Origin: CAZJJK01 sp964546285 | GTDB lineage: Bacteria > Spirochaetota > Spirochaetia > Treponematales > Breznakiellaceae | Length of the DNA: 14,620 nucleotides | Assembly (NCBI GenBank): GCA_964546285.1 | Contig: CAZJJK010000084.1 | Span: 1 to 14,620 of the forward strand | Direction: 5' to 3' | In this document: positions 14,620-14,620 of the stretch, piece after piece | Layout of the letters: each line of letters starts with the position of its first letter | Numbering within the stretch: position 1 is the stretch's first letter | The notes under the pieces: model-generated | What the model saw: the letters and a program-made list of their open reading frames with translations, nothing else | What the model was told of the DNA's origin: nothing | Databases searched by the model: none | Program-made: the position numbers and the translations under genes

Positions 14620-14620
14620 A

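Overview
The window reads as a piece of a spirochaete chromosome, most likely a Treponema or a close relative (inference, about 0.65). The reasons are a FliL-type periplasmic-flagellum protein downstream of hflX, a two-pass membrane protein with a long acidic tandem repeat, a SpoIIE-type phosphatase with an N-terminal CBS-like half, and a small Gram-negative-type beta-barrel protein. There are no rRNA or tRNA genes, no insertion sequences, no phage genes and no CRISPR. Four runs of exactly 100 N (1266-1365, 4218-4317, 10190-10289, 11613-11712) are scaffold gaps with a placeholder length. Three demonstrably do not have their true size, so apparent frame changes across them are artefacts.

Layout. 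Positions 1-1473 hold an MFS transporter on the minus strand, whose start lies at or in the first gap, and the tail of an unidentified plus-strand gene on the other side of that gap. A DUF212/YuiD-type membrane protein (+) and a pyridoxamine-phosphate-oxidase/NimA-like flavoprotein (-) converge at 1971/2006. Positions 2718-8312 are a compact minus-strand block read in the order hflX, FliL-like, small 3-TM protein, ECF sigma factor, zinc-type anti-sigma factor, alpha-glucan phosphorylase. Three of its five junctions are 4-base ATGA start/stop overlaps. Positions 8313-8679 are a divergent intergenic region with several nested inverted repeats. Positions 8680-10942 are one plus-strand gene for a membrane protein with an extracytoplasmic (Cache-like?) domain and a cytoplasmic tail. 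The tail carries a perfect 45-bp (15-residue) acidic tandem repeat that was collapsed into a gap. Downstream are a convergent hairpin, gpmI (-), a secreted small beta-barrel candidate (+), a strong terminator, a CBS-like/PP2C-SpoIIE phosphatase (-), and the last codons of a further minus-strand gene.

How it fits together. GlgP releases glucose-1-phosphate from glucans and GpmI serves lower glycolysis, so both belong to central carbohydrate use. GlgP sits directly behind a membrane-controlled ECF sigma module, which could tie glucan use to envelope signals. The sigma/anti-sigma pair, the CBS-SpoIIE phosphatase and the repeat-bearing membrane sensor candidate make this a signalling-rich stretch. 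The least explained items are the 45-bp VNTR membrane protein and the inverted-repeat cluster just upstream of it.
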